Below, piece after piece: positions 33,845 to 45,186 of a stretch of DNA of 64,000 nt. The stretch lies in assembly GCA_047495785.1 (NCBI GenBank), contig JBLDXI010000033.1, positions 1,426,001 through 1,490,000 on the forward strand, written 5' to 3'. Made by a program: the position numbers and the translations under genes. The stretch's first letter is position 1. Every line of letters begins with the position of its first letter. This stretch comes from Lepidodermella squamata. Its lineage: Eukaryota > Gastrotricha. Below the pieces are notes generated by a model, which worked only from the letters and a program-made list of their open reading frames with translations, did not search any database and was not told the DNA's origin.

Positions 33845-34887
33845 TGAACGTATCGAAATTTGGTGTTGAAAAAAGAGTTTGCTGATGAAACAAGTAATTT
33901 GCTGATGAAAAAAGAAAATTTGATGTTGAAAGAAGAGTGACCCGCCTTTTTGTAACAAACTGCCCGTACCTGTTGCGGCTTCACAGCGATTTTCATCAGC
34001 GCGCCGCAACCCCGCCGATTGCCGCATCTACCTGTGCTGTTGTTTAGCTGCTGGTCGTGCCGGCGAATCATGTCGACCTTTGATTTAGGCTACTTACGGC
34101 AATTTCTTCAATTTTTTCAGATTTTGAGAATTTCATGAATAAAATACATGTGATGTTGCGCTCTTCCTGAGTTAACTCAAGTGCGTATTTATACAATTTT
34201 TAGCACGAGTAAACTCAATTGGTACAAGTGTATACTCAGTTTCACAATGCAAAGTCCAAAAAAGGAGGTCCCGGTTGAGTATACACACGTAGATTGCTGT
34301 ATATACTCATTTTGAGTCAGTTTTGACCGATTGAGTAAACTCAGTTTGTATAAAGCCGAGAAGCTGCCGGCATTAGAGGGTTAAAATAAAATTCCTTGTG
34401 CGTTTGATGTTTGGAGTCGGTTTTTTCTTAGCTAGCGCATAAACCATAAACGATAAAATCTATCGGCTGGTTATCGTATTTGTCCAATAGTAGCCCAGTC
34501 GCTAATAATCGCCATCTTTAATAGTAGCCCAGGGTTAAATCTCAATCTCGGTTAGAAATAAAACTATTGGGAGTAGTTAGGGCTGAATTGTCGCTGGCTA
34601 AAATGTCGAATGCGGTATTGTCGTCTTTGAAATGAACATTTTGGGCTGAAAAGTCCCGCGCTGAATTGTCTTCCGGCTCAAATGACGGGATTGAAAAGTC
34701 GTGGGCCGAAATGCATACGACCAAAAATATGTTTATTCATCCGTCCCCATTTGACATACAAATTGAGTTAATTTAAAAGCAGACAAAAATAACAAAAACA
34801 GATATATCACAAATAAAGCGAACACGCGATTTCGTTTCCTGGGGCAGTTCGCGGAAGAATTTAATACTATGTGACATCATAGTTGGT
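33845..34887. other. Repeat-rich intergenic stretch
   Basis: No gene is supported. It has short GCTGATGAAA-type repeats (33850-33935), scattered GAGTAAACTCA-like inverted motifs (about 34160-34350), and a degenerate ~20-bp minisatellite of GGCTGAATTGTCG-like units (about 34565-34720). Confidence 0.45.
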
Positions 34888-35154
34888 TTAGGGTGTCGGA
34901 CTCACAAGAGCTGCAATACAGTAGCTCATGCATGCCGAATAGCCTGCGCTGCAGCTGCCAGCGAAAAACGACAGGCAAGTTGCAAATATTGGAGCCAGCG
35001 GTCCGGTAGCCGGGGATGCCAGAGTAGCTCCTGCGCCCATGCATGCCATCCATCCTGACCCACAAACTAAAGCGCAGGCAGTACCCAATGCTGGTCCTGC
35101 TTCAGCTGGAATAATGACTAGAATCAGGAATGCGGCAGTAACAACTGCCTTCAT
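34888..35154 (-). CDS. Small secreted Cys-rich protein (88 aa)
   Basis: Single exon. The start at 35154 (MKAVVTAAFLILVIIPAEAG) gives a clean signal peptide; an in-frame ATG at 35184 is less likely. The mature part is a short Gly/Ala/Cys-rich peptide with about eight Cys spread as C.LVC...W..C......C......C...Y.AC..YC and a C-terminal VSPTP. It resembles small Gly/Ala/Cys secreted proteins ending in a PTP motif that I recall from nematodes and fungi, though I cannot name the family. Function unknown. It lies alone between repeat blocks. Confidence 0.6.
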   Translation of the reverse strand: MKAVVTAAFLILVIIPAEAGPALGTACALVCGSGWMACMGAGATLASPATGPLAPIFATCLSFFAGSCSAGYSACMSYCIAALVSPTP

Positions 35155-35387
35155 GTTGTAAGTGGAAAGCATAATGTTAACCAACAGCAGACTCTACATT
35201 TTAGAAAGTGACATAATGTTATAGACAATATGAACAGTTTCGAATAAACTCATCAGAGTCGATAAAGAGAAAGGATAAGTACGAAAGAAAGAAGTTGAAA
35301 AGGGTTGCCTGAAAGATCCAAACGGGCTGCAATCATTAGGATTGAAAAACTCAACACTGCGTAAGAGTTCAATCGAAAATTCCTCAT

Positions 35388-35610
35388 ACAGGGACCGGCA
35401 GAAGTTATTCTACAGACGCATTTGTTATAATCATTATTGTCATCATTAGGAGTCGTGTGACCGTCAATTTCTTCAACTTCTTCAATTTCATGCCGAAATT
35501 TGGCGTATGGGGTTGAAGAAGTTGAAGAAATTGACGGTCACACGACTCCTAATGATGACAATAATGATTATAACAAATGCGTCTGTAGAATAACTTCTGC
35601 CGGTCCCTGT
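35388..35610. repeat. Perfect 98-bp inverted repeat with 27-bp spacer
   Basis: The left arm 35388-35485 (starting ACAGGGACCGGC) is the exact reverse complement of 35513-35610 (ending GCCGGTCCCTGT). The 27-bp spacer carries no gene. A transcript would form a long perfect hairpin. No target-site duplication is evident just outside the arms. Confidence 0.88.
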
Positions 35611-35791
35611 ATTCAATAGCTTGCTCTCTCGTATGAAGGCATTGCTTGTAGATGCCTTATATAGACAAGGGATGATTCATTTTACACCCTATGATGCCCT
35701 ATCATTGCAAGCTCTCATAGGGTGCATAATTTAAAATTAATCATTTATTATCACTGCAGTTATAAATCCTCTATAAACAGTGCCTTCCCCG

Positions 35792-35900
35792 TGCAGAAAA
35801 ATAAGATATATCTCCACGGAAATCTATCTTATTCCACGTCACAAGACCCTGTGATATGGCATCTTATCTAATTTCATGGCATTTCCATGGCATTGAACAG
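35792..35900. repeat. Dispersed repeat, copy 1
   Basis: GCAGAAAAATAAGATATATC to GGCATTGAA matches 39038-39150 closely. Both contain internal inverted pieces (CATGGCATTTCCATGG type). It lies directly before the gene fragment at about 36006. Confidence 0.6.
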
Positions 35901-36005
35901 AAATTTCATGGAATTTGCCATGGTATCTCTGTCAACTCCACGGAATCAGGCATAACGACGCAAAAGCGCCATGGAATTAAAGATAATACCAAATGAATTA
36001 GCACT

Positions 36006-36155
36006 AGAGAGCAACTATTGAATCTGAAGAATTGGCAAATCGATTTGTTGAAATGGTCAAGTCTCAAAAATCGCAATGGTCTGTCCTGGTTCAGCTTATA
36101 ACCTAAGAGCAAGGACTTTTGCAAAATTATCAGCGCGACTGAGCTACTGAGCTAC
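36006..36155 (+). pseudogene. Fragment of the 280-aa orphan gene family (parent at 57819-58661)
   Basis: The nucleotides follow the C-terminal part of the 57819 gene (GAGAGCAA, GGCAAATCGATTTG, AGTCTCAAAAATC, TTTTGCAAAATTATCAG) but with stops and indels, so it cannot encode that protein. Only the 3' third of the family is represented. The same segment occurs at about 40227-40300. Confidence 0.65.
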
Positions 36156-37214
36156 TGAGCTGTAGTGCCGATCTCGGCCAACTTCGAAAACTACCCCTAC
36201 GACTGCAACTACGCCTACTTCTTCAAAATCGTGCACTATCGATAAGAACTGCGAACTCGTTCGACTTCTTTAAGGCAAGGTTCTTTTCAAAGGCAACTTC
36301 TCAGCCTGCTCAAAGGAGACTGGAATCAAACGACCTACGCTTCAGCCTTAGAAGAGAAAAATTCCGGAAATGGAAGCCTTGGGAGAGAGAAGAAAAGACG
36401 AATGTTTTCGATCGGTTCGTAAAATGCGCCGAATTGCGATCGAAAATAAAAAAAACCCGAGCGTGTGGTAAAGGGCTAATGGTTAGCGGTATAAGTTGCA
36501 GCACGTTGCCTTGGAAATTTCAATCCCTGATTACGCAGGTGACTTTCCTCTGAATTATGTGGTCGGAGGACGCGCTTGACTGCTCACGAGTTCGATGGCT
36601 CGAACTGAGGTCATCACTTTTTCTCAGTGAATTAGTTTTTAATTCGATTAGCTAATTGTTTCTCCATTCGACGAAAATTTGCATAATAAATGATACCTGA
36701 TCTATATTTGTATGCTATGACATGAGTAAAACGTTTATATCTGTACGGAGCCGCCCGAGATTTACGAGTCGTAACGAGCCGGTGGCGAGTTGCGATGAAT
36801 AAATCGAGTGCGGCGAGTTCAGATATGAACGATTTACGAATGTTATACCGTAAAATATCGAATTGTCAAAGCTACTCGACCTATATTTCTGGTGACAATT
36901 CTATATTTTGCTATGGTTAAAAGCTCTAATTTGAGCAAAAATGGTGGAAATTTGAAATGAGTTTAATTTCGAAAACCTCCACCCGACGAAATTCAAAGAA
37001 AATGGAAAAACATCAAAATTAAATTTTGCAGACCAATCAAAGGTCTGTAAGGGGTTTTTCTATTCGCAACAGTAAATACAGCTACAGCTACAGTTTTTTT
37101 GCATTCGAAAGTTCGCTACTGAAATACTGTATCTCTCCTGTACTTTCTACAGGGCGATTCACAAACTCGTGTTTTCCACATGAATGATGCAAAAGATTTT
37201 TTGCAGGCTCACTT

Positions 37215-37992
37215 GAATCATGAACGATGAACAAAACCCTTTCACAAATTATTTGTCATAATTCATGATTCAAATAGCTGCTTAGCCAATTTTTTCTTTT
37301 TATTGCGTTCAAAAAAGGAATGCGGCCGCAAGGCACCGAACTGGCCACACTTGGCATGATAGTTCTAGCTTAACCCACTGTGCCACCAGTGAGCTGTTGT
37401 TGATTTGGACGTTTATGTAATTATCTCCTATTTTCACTGTCGACTTGGAAAAATTAAATGAGCTATTGAAAAAATCTATTAAAAATTCGATTATTTAAAA
37501 ATACAGCATTTTTAAGCAACATTTTTGGCCCCAACCTTCGACTAGAACACACTAATTAACTGAGTAATTAGTCGAAACTGATTTGTTTTTGCTAAAATAT
37601 TTATCCTTGGGCTTTAGACTAGCTATTTTCGGCTATGAGCTATGATAATATCGGCTACTGCTTTGAATTTAAAATTCGATGTAATGACTAGCCTTCAAAT
37701 AAGCGGACGCAGTGCGCAATATAATCGGGAAAGTTCGAAAATTAAATTTGCATGGGACTTGTTCAAATTCTGCAAGTCAAAACAAAAATGGAAGATGATG
37801 ACAGCAACGCGGTCAACCACCGAAGCTCGCTACTGGCATAGTAGCTCCAACCGTGCTAAACCAGTATCCTGGGTTCAGTGCTCGGTGGTGACTTACCTAG
37901 TTTTTTTGCTAATTCGCACACAAAAAATCGCCATTGAATCATGAATTATGACAAATAATTTGTGAGCGGGTTTCGTTCATCGTTCATGATTC
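37215..37992. repeat. Inverted-repeat element with ~63-bp ends
   Basis: The left end 37215-37278 (GAATCATGAACGATGAACAA onward) is the reverse complement of 37930-37992 with a few mismatches. Each end is itself partly palindromic (GAATCATGAA ... TTCATGATTC). The ~650-bp interior has no supportable gene. A tRNA-like A-box sequence occurs on its minus strand near 37390. Confidence 0.6.
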
Positions 37993-38106
37993 AAATGGCT
38001 TCTCGACCGTTTTTTGCAAGAGCTGAATTTTGAGCATAAAAAATGAACAATGAATCATGAATGTGTATTTTACACCAGTGGTTCGCAAATACCTTTCCCT
38101 AGATGC

Positions 38107-38150
38107 GCAAGAGTGGCGCACGCGGCCGGTCCTACGTGCGCCACTCTTGC
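38107..38150. repeat. 16-bp perfect hairpin
   Basis: GCAAGAGTGGCGCACG (38107-38122) is followed after 12 bases by its exact reverse complement (38135-38150). Related TGCGCC-rich pieces recur at 38776-38836. Confidence 0.6.
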
Positions 38151-39037
38151 ATATTGTATTCTCCTCAAGCCAATTGCAAAGAACTAATATTCAGGATGTT
38201 TCTCATGAATAATTTGGGTTTCTGCGAATTTTGCCAGGTTGAACTTCTTCATATTATATCATAGGTCAATATTGGTTGTTAGAAACGTTTTGTTGCTAGC
38301 ATAGACAGAATAATGTCTATGGTTGCAAGTTACCTCGCTCAAAAATGAACATGTGTGTTCCGCGTTCCGCATTGGTTCAAATTATAGGTTATCTGAACAA
38401 ATTATACGAGCGATGCGAGGAAATTTTGAGGATTTTCCCTCTAAAAAGGCTCCGAAATCTTCTAAAAATGAGGATTTAGCAGTTTCTTCCAGACTTCGAC
38501 TTTGGTTATTACATTCATTCCGATTAGTTGTTACATTGTGACATGTGTAGCATGCTTGAACACACTACCTAAACCTAGAAAATCGAACACTTAGCTTCCA
38601 TGGAGTTTAACGGAAGAAACCTGGCGAGCGAAGCGAGCCAAATTTGTATCATTTGCACTCTTAAAAAGCTGAAAATAGCCTACAAATGACAGAAAACCGG
38701 TGTCCTTCAATTTATAAAACGTCTATAGAAGGGGTGGAGTCGCTGGCCAGAGAGGGTTGGCTCAAAGGCTCCGCGTGCGCCAATGCGCATGCGTGCGAAA
38801 CCGATCTTTCGAAATGCGCCAATGCGCACGGGTGCGCCACTTTGCGAACCGCTGTTTTACACACTAGTTTGTGAACCGCACTTAAGGATTCAAAAATACA
38901 GAAAATTCAGCCCTATTTTTACTACAAAAAATACAGCCATAAAAAGCAAAGTTTAGAAAAGGGGATGCTTGTGCGTATAAAAAGTGCCAAGGCGATAATG
39001 AGAAGATACTAATGGCTTGACCCCACGAGGACTCCCC

Positions 39038-39150
39038 AAGCAGAAAAATAAGATCTATTTCCATGGAAATCTATCTTATTCCACGTCACCAGACCATGTG
39101 ACATGGCACCTTATCTAATTCCATGACATTTCCACGGCATTGAAGGCAAT
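39038..39150. repeat. Dispersed repeat, copy 2
   Basis: Close match to 35792-35900, with the same internal palindromic CATGG steps. Here it is not followed directly by the orphan-gene fragment, which lies 1.1 kb further on. Confidence 0.6.
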
Positions 39151-39381
39151 GACGCACCACAGATTTATTTATTTATTTATTAAGAGCTTAAGTCCGAGTT
39201 CGAACGCTCACAACAATAGTTATTCATGCAATCCACAGGAGCCGGCAGAAAATTCGTGGTCTGTTCGGTCCGTTTCAGATTCCGATGTCAAAAAGGTTTA
39301 CTACAATAAAGTGTATCATGTAAGATAGCGCAGCATTAGCACATAGAAAATATGTTAATTAAACAAAGGATATAAAGTATT

Positions 39382-39848
39382 TACCGTAAAATCCGAATTA
39401 GAAGGCACTGCCCTATATTTGAAACAATCGACCCCGAACCCCTGCCTTATAAACGAGACCTGCCCTGTATTTCGGGTCTGCCCTATATTTTTTCAAATGT
39501 CCACATCGCATTGTGGCACATGTGAAAATTCCTATTATCAAGGTCGCGAATCATTTTCGTGTAGCCACCACCTGGAAAGTGACCCATCGCGCTCGAGTTG
39601 TGTCAACGAATAGCGATCATTTGTTGACACTCGGGGATTAAGGTGGATTAGCTTACGCAACGGGCAACGGGTAACCTTTAGGAGCTCGCTTCCATGATGC
39701 TTCATGTGGATCATTAGTGTCCGATCAAAGGGCACTGCCCTCTAAACCGGGTCTGCCCTTTATTTCAAACAATCGAGCTCTACCCTCTGCCTTATAAACG
39801 GGCCTGCCCTCTATTTCGGTTCTGTCTTCTAATATGGATTTTACGGTA
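39382..39848. repeat. MITE-like element with ~27-bp terminal inverted repeats
   Basis: The left end (39382) TACCGTAAAATCCGAATTAG is mirrored by the right end (to 39848) with about four mismatches in 27. Inside, the ends continue as CACTGCCCT/CTGCCTTATAAACG-type repeats present twice. No coding capacity. Confidence 0.65.
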
Positions 39849-40226
39849 CACTTGGATGCCAGGCTGATATAAAAACACAACAAACAGTGAGTCGTAGCAA
39901 AATTATAGAATGTAGAGCGATCATTACTCATGGTTTAGGTGACGGATTAGACAATTTGAACACACTATCATTGAGCAGATGTGAATATAAGTTTTGGCGA
40001 AATTCGAAGGCTGTTTCGGCGTTTTGAACGATGTGTGGGTAAAAGGCGTTATAAGCGATGGAACCTTTGAAAGCAAGCGTTGATTGTCCGTGAGCGCTAG
40101 TAAGGAACGGGACTTCCAAGACTTGGCTGATGATACTGCGCTAGTAAGGAATTGCTGCAATTCCACGGAATTAGGCATCATAATGACGCAAAAACGCCAT
40201 GGAATTAAAGCCAAATGAATTAGCAC

Positions 40227-40300
40227 GAGAGAGCAAATATTGAATCTGAAGAATTGGCAAATCGATTTGTTGAAATGGTCAAGTCTCAAAAATCGCAAGT
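40227..40300 (+). pseudogene. Second fragment of the 280-aa orphan gene family
   Basis: Shares GAATTGGCAAATCGATTTGT and AGTCTCAAAAATCGCA with the copy at 36006. It is flanked upstream by the same GCCATGGAATTAAAG sequence, so these two fragments were duplicated together after leaving the parent gene. Confidence 0.6.
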
Positions 40301-40334
40301 CTCAAAACTGCTACCCGCTTTTGCGGGAGTCTTA

Positions 40335-40425
40335 ATTTTCCTAATAAATCACGATAAATTGGCCTCGCCTGCAAATAATAACACGCAGCAACGGCTCTAC
40401 TGGACCAGCGGCAGTTTAGGGGGAT
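40335..40425 (-). pseudogene. Exon fragment duplicated from the beta-propeller-like gene
   Basis: On the minus strand it reads GPVEPLLRVIICRRGQFI, a diverged copy of the end of exon 1 of the gene at 40604-42319 (GPVEPLLLVVCKQGQLI), including sequence past the splice donor. It lies just downstream of that gene and has no further exons. Confidence 0.55.
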
Positions 40426-40603
40426 TTATTATTTATTCAGTTCATTTCAGTTATTTAAAATTTGGCTCCGCTAAATGTAGGAGCCTTTCAACAGTTGGTT
40501 TTGAAAGTGCAAGCTGAAAGTGCACCGGCTCTCGTAAAAAAAATTCAATTTGACCCAGCAGACTTAATTTATTTGCATTCTATGAGTAATAAGCAATCAT
40601 CAA

Positions 40604-42319
40604 TCAGCTGCCGTAGATTTCGATCCCACTCGCGCCTTTGCCCAGAAAAACAAGCAAATCAGAATCTTCATCGGCTCGGCAACGTTTTTCGATGACTAGC
40701 AAGCGAGAGGCCGTGTTCGTTTGGCTTTGAGACGCCCACACCGCTATCAATTCCGTTTCCACGGTTGTAGGACTCCGCCTACGCTCGAGAATCTGCAATC
40801 TTTCATTGAAGAGATCGGCCACATACAGATTGCCATTCCGATCGAAGGCGAGTTCTTGAGGTTCATGGACTACTCCTAAGCGTAGCTTGTCCTCGTTAGT
40901 AACAGGCGGTCGTAATCTTTCAACCGGAATAGCCAGCCATAGCCGATGCACAAAAACATTGTCGAGACTCATCGGAGCAGCTTTATCATCGTCGAGTAGG
41001 GTTAAGAACCTCGATAGGCCGCTGGATAGTAGGATGACTCCGTCATCATCGCTTGAAACTGCGACCTCGAGGCGTTGGGAAAACGCGTCGACTCGAGCGG
41101 CGACAAACCAGGGCCGGTTGATCAAATTAATCCGGCCAACTAACCGCAGGCCTTCGTCGCCGTTGAAACCCAGGTACCAAACAGCTATGCCGTGGCCATG
41201 TTTCTCACAGCCGAACAACAACCGGCGATCAGCGTCGACAAACAGGCCTTTGAAGTAGGATGAAGATGCCGAGGCTGGTAGAAATCGTTGAAGAGTTATC
41301 GATCTGTCTGCGCCGCGGGCTAGTTCCAATCGGGAGGCTCTGAAAACCCAGGGTTCATCGGCCATTGATGAGAAGTACAGTTCGTCACGCAGAGGATCGT
41401 ATGCGGAATGGAAAATTTCGAAACGGCCGCTGTTACGACTTATAGGATGTCTGCTGTTGCTGATTTCACAACACGTTAATCTGCCGGCGTTGAAAGACAA
41501 TTCGTGATCGGGATGTCGGACTGAAGCACGCCATGCGAGTTGATTCCATTTTCCGCCACCGCGCGAAAACGCCTGTGAGAAAAATGGATGAATGATGACT
41601 GATGAATAAGCCAGGGCGGGTAAAGAGAAATTTGTTACAATTAAAATCTTCGAGGAAACTCTCACTAAGTGTTTCTCTAATAAACGAAAATCTGCATAAT
41701 TAATGATACGAGAGGTTGCTATGGGTAAATGGCCCTAAAATTGAGCAAAAATGATGTCAAATTGAAATGAGTTGGAACCTTCTTGAATGTCCCTAAAAGC
41801 ACCATACAGCGAAATATAAAGGATGTGAATTAAAGTTGAATGATCAAGAACTTATCGCGATATTGACTAAATTTGTAGACCAATAAGAAATGCCTTCCTC
41901 ATCATGGTCCGAAATACAACAATTTTCTGAATTAGGGATTGTTACCACTGGTTTTTCAACTCAAGTTAGTCTAAATTTTCCTAAAAGCTCACGATTAATT
42001 GGCCTTGCTTGCAAACAACAAGCAGCAACGGCTCAACTGGGCCAGCGTTGATATTCCCGAGCTCGTCCACCGGAGAGTCAGCCACCTCAAGTAACGCCAC
42101 AATCATAGACGGTGGCTTCAGCGGATGCACAGCGATAGGGTCCGTCGACCATGCTCCGTATATAAGACTGCCTTTTTTAGGCTCAGGCAACGTCATACTT
42201 CTTACGACTGAAAGAAAGCTCGATGTGCTGGTTAAGTGCATGTAGTTTTTCCTACTCTGCAATCGATCGAGTAATAATCGATTGCGTACTTCGAAGGTAG
42301 TAACCGCGCGGATGTGCAT
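40604..42319 (-). CDS. Beta-propeller-like protein (NHL/yellow-like) (431 aa)
   Basis: Exons 42319-41993 and 41572-40604 join at phase 0 across a 420-bp intron. The C-terminal half shows one clear NHL-type repeat, EPQELAFDRNGNLYVADLFNERLQIL. The middle has blade-like segments (DPLRDELYFSSMADEPWVFR, GLFVDADRRLLFGCEKHG, LLSSGLSRFL) reminiscent of the yellow/major-royal-jelly propeller. No signal peptide is visible at the chosen start, though the true 5' end could be further upstream. The propeller call rests on a few motifs. Catalytic or binding function cannot be assigned. Confidence 0.55.
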
Positions 42320-43518
42320 TTTACGCTAATGGGGCCCATTCCGTTCTCCTTTCATTATTTATGCTCGCTCTTTTTTAGACGCGTCGCGATGCCGAGAGCT
42401 CGAAGATCGAACGCGAAAAATGGATGTCTGAGATGATGGCTAGTGGAACTTTAATTTTGCGATATCGAAGGAAGACCAGCCCGAAGCAAGAGGAAAGTTC
42501 TTGCTATTTAAATAATTTATAGGTGAAAAACGGCAGCGGAATCGAATTATCGAAAGCATGGAGAGCCAGGAATGACTTTTCCACCAGACATAGGTCTAAT
42601 TTTATGTTTCAACTTAATATTTAATCTCAAATATCTGACAATAAATTTTATTCTGAGCAGCAGTTTAGGAGAGACTGAGTGGCCGTCGGCCGTATCTACT
42701 GCAAATCAGTAGACATTCCATCAGCTGATAAGCCTTTTTCAGGAATTTTCTTGAATCGAATGGAATAAAATCCTTAGATGACTGCAAACGTTTGGTGGTT
42801 TTTTGAAATGTTTTTCCCGATTTCTCAAGGCAAAATCACAGGATTAAAAATGGATTTCGGTCAGCATTTTACACATTTTTAGCTCTTTTCACGGTTTGCA
42901 GCTAGATGTTACTTTGATTATTTTCCAAAATAAAAATCCAGTGTAAAACAACGATTATTCCCGCTAAATATTGAGTCACACTCATGAACCCACGCGTGGC
43001 ACTGGTGTAGTATAAAAACTAGGTGATATGAGGCGGGTACGGAAGTAATGAGACGGCCAAGTTCCCTACCGCTGGCCATGCATTATTATCAACACGTGGA
43101 TGCACTTTTTCGCTTCGAAAGCGACGGGGTTAACAGATAAGGATGTACGCGAGAGAATTGCGAGAGAAAAGATGATAACGTAGAATGTGCCAGAGAGAGA
43201 TCAGTTAGTAGCCACGCACCAACGGTGGCACCACTCATTAATTTCACCCTGAATTACGGACATTTACCCGACAAGTCAACATTTTTTAGACAGTTCATAT
43301 TATTACGAGAAGAAAGGCTCATTATGAGAATACTATTGGAACAACCGAAAAGTACCCCTCCCGGTCAGAGAATCCAATTTCTTTAGAGTTTCTAGGTGTT
43401 CCAGTAGTCTTCTAACTCTCCTGAGTAATTACAATCATTATACACTCTAACGTAAGAGCTAACTCTCATAGATACCTATTTATTTGTGAATGATAGGTCA
43501 TCATTTGAGTTAAATAAA
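42320..43518. other. Intergenic region between propeller-like gene and P450
   Basis: No coding signal found. This 1.2 kb presumably contains both promoters, since the genes diverge. A palindromic-looking stretch near 43310-43400 (ACTATTGGAACA / GTTCCAGTAGT) is a short imperfect inverted repeat. Confidence 0.4.
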
Positions 43519-45186
43519 ATGGTATTTCTGTTCATTGTAACCTTCCTCGTCACATGCTTCGTCGCTTTCTACGTCTATCGGAGGTTTTACTGCCATCAAT
43601 TCTTCAAAAAGCTCGGTGTCCCTGGGCCTGAACCTCATTGGTTTTATGGTAACCTAAAAGAACTATGGGCAACTAACAATCGTCATTTGGTTTACCTGAA
43701 CTGGGGGAAAAAGTACGGAAAGTTCTATGGCTACTACGAAGGATCAAGTCCTATTCTAGTGACGAGCAGTTTGGAAGCTGCTGAACAGATTTGCGTTAAA
43801 CAATTTTCGAGTTTCCAAGGCCGTCGAGCTCTGCCTGTTGAAGTAATTTGATAACACTTGAACTTTCACCTAGAATAAATGTTTGAACTTCAACAGCCCG
43901 ATCCAGAGAGCAAGCGTGACCGTGAAAGCAAGGTATTCATCCCCAACATCGTTTTCGAGCGCGGAAACAACTGGAAACGCTTGAGAACCAATGCGAATCC
44001 AGCGTTTTCTACTGGCAAGCTCAAGTCCTATATGCCACTAGTTATCAAAAGCCAGGATTCGCTCATCGCGGCGTTGGAGCAGAAGGCTAAAACAGGCAAA
44101 AGTTTCGACATTCACGACCAGTTTCAATTGATGACCTTGGTAAGCTATTATCTTGGTAGCTTGTCAATTCCATGATGTATTGCATTTTAGGACGTGATTG
44201 GCGAAATCGCCTTTGGAGTGTCGTTGAACACTCTCGCCGATGGCGGCACTACAAATCCTATGGTGCCAATGATCCGTCAATTCCTTGAAGTTGTGAAGGA
44301 GACACCGCCCCAAATGCTGCCAATCCTCGCAGTTCCAGAAATCGGTGGTCCATTGGTGAGTTTCATCAAGGCTCAAGCCGAGTTCTGGCAAGCTGGGGAG
44401 CTCGGCATCATGGCGAAGATTCAAGATCTCGTCGCGGATGTTGTTGTTAAGCGTGCGAAAGACCCGTCTCTTCGCCGAGTCGACATGCTTCAAGCTCTGA
44501 TTGACGATTCAGACTTCAACGAAGGAGGCAAGCAATCTCTTAACCAACGCGAGGTCGTCTCTCAAAGTTTCGCATTCTTCATCGCTGGGACAGAAACAAC
44601 GTCAACCGCCTTAGCGTACACTTCCTACTTACTGGCAACTAACCCACGCGTTCAGGATAAGTTGTATCGGGAAATTGTCACTCTTTTCAGAGATGGTAAA
44701 GATCCTGATTATGACGAAGTAATGTCGCTGCCCTACCTGGATGCTGTCTGCAAAGAGGCGATCAGAATCTACCCCATTGGCTACAACGGTGTTAACCGTT
44801 ACATCATCGAAGAGACTAACGTCTGCGGCATTCATATCCCGAAAAAGCTGAAGAGTGTTATGATCGATATCTACTCGATTCACCACGAGCAAGAGCACTG
44901 GGGGCCTGTTGACGTTGCTGAGTTCCATCCTGAACGATTCAGTGAGGAGTATATGGAGGCACACCCTCGCCCAGAAGCTGCCTTCATGGGCTTTGGTTAC
45001 GGGCCTAAACTGTGCGTAGGCATGCGGTTGGCCTATCTTGAGATGAAATTGACACTGGCTAACATTTTGTACCGCTACCGCATCGACGAGCCTGAAGGAG
45101 GCTATCCGGATGGTTTGCCTGTGAAAGCAGAGTTCCTCATTCTTCCAGTGAACGGTGTTTCAGTTAAACTGGTTCGGCGGCAATAA
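43519..45186 (+). CDS. Cytochrome P450 (CYP3-clan-like), 520 aa
   Basis: Exons 43519-43842, 43897-44139 and 44191-45186 join at phase 0. An N-terminal membrane anchor (MVFLFIVTFLVTCFVAFYVY) is followed by the proline-rich hinge LGVPGPEPHW. P450 signatures in order: WKRLRTNANPAFS (C-helix), FAFFIAGTETTSTA (I-helix oxygen-binding motif), KEAIRIYP (ExxR), FHPERFSEE, and the heme loop FMGFGYGPKLCVG with Cys464 as the heme ligand. Lys replaces the usual Arg of the FxxGxRxCxG motif, a minor departure. The enzyme would oxidise small lipophilic compounds at the ER membrane with NADPH-P450 reductase. The substrate is unknown. The clan assignment is from general resemblance. Confidence 0.9.

Noticed and set aside
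35388-35610. CRISPR-like or tandem array interpretation of the repeat-rich 34-36 kb segment
   Set aside because: The repeats are inverted or irregular with no regular spacers, and the DNA is eukaryotic.
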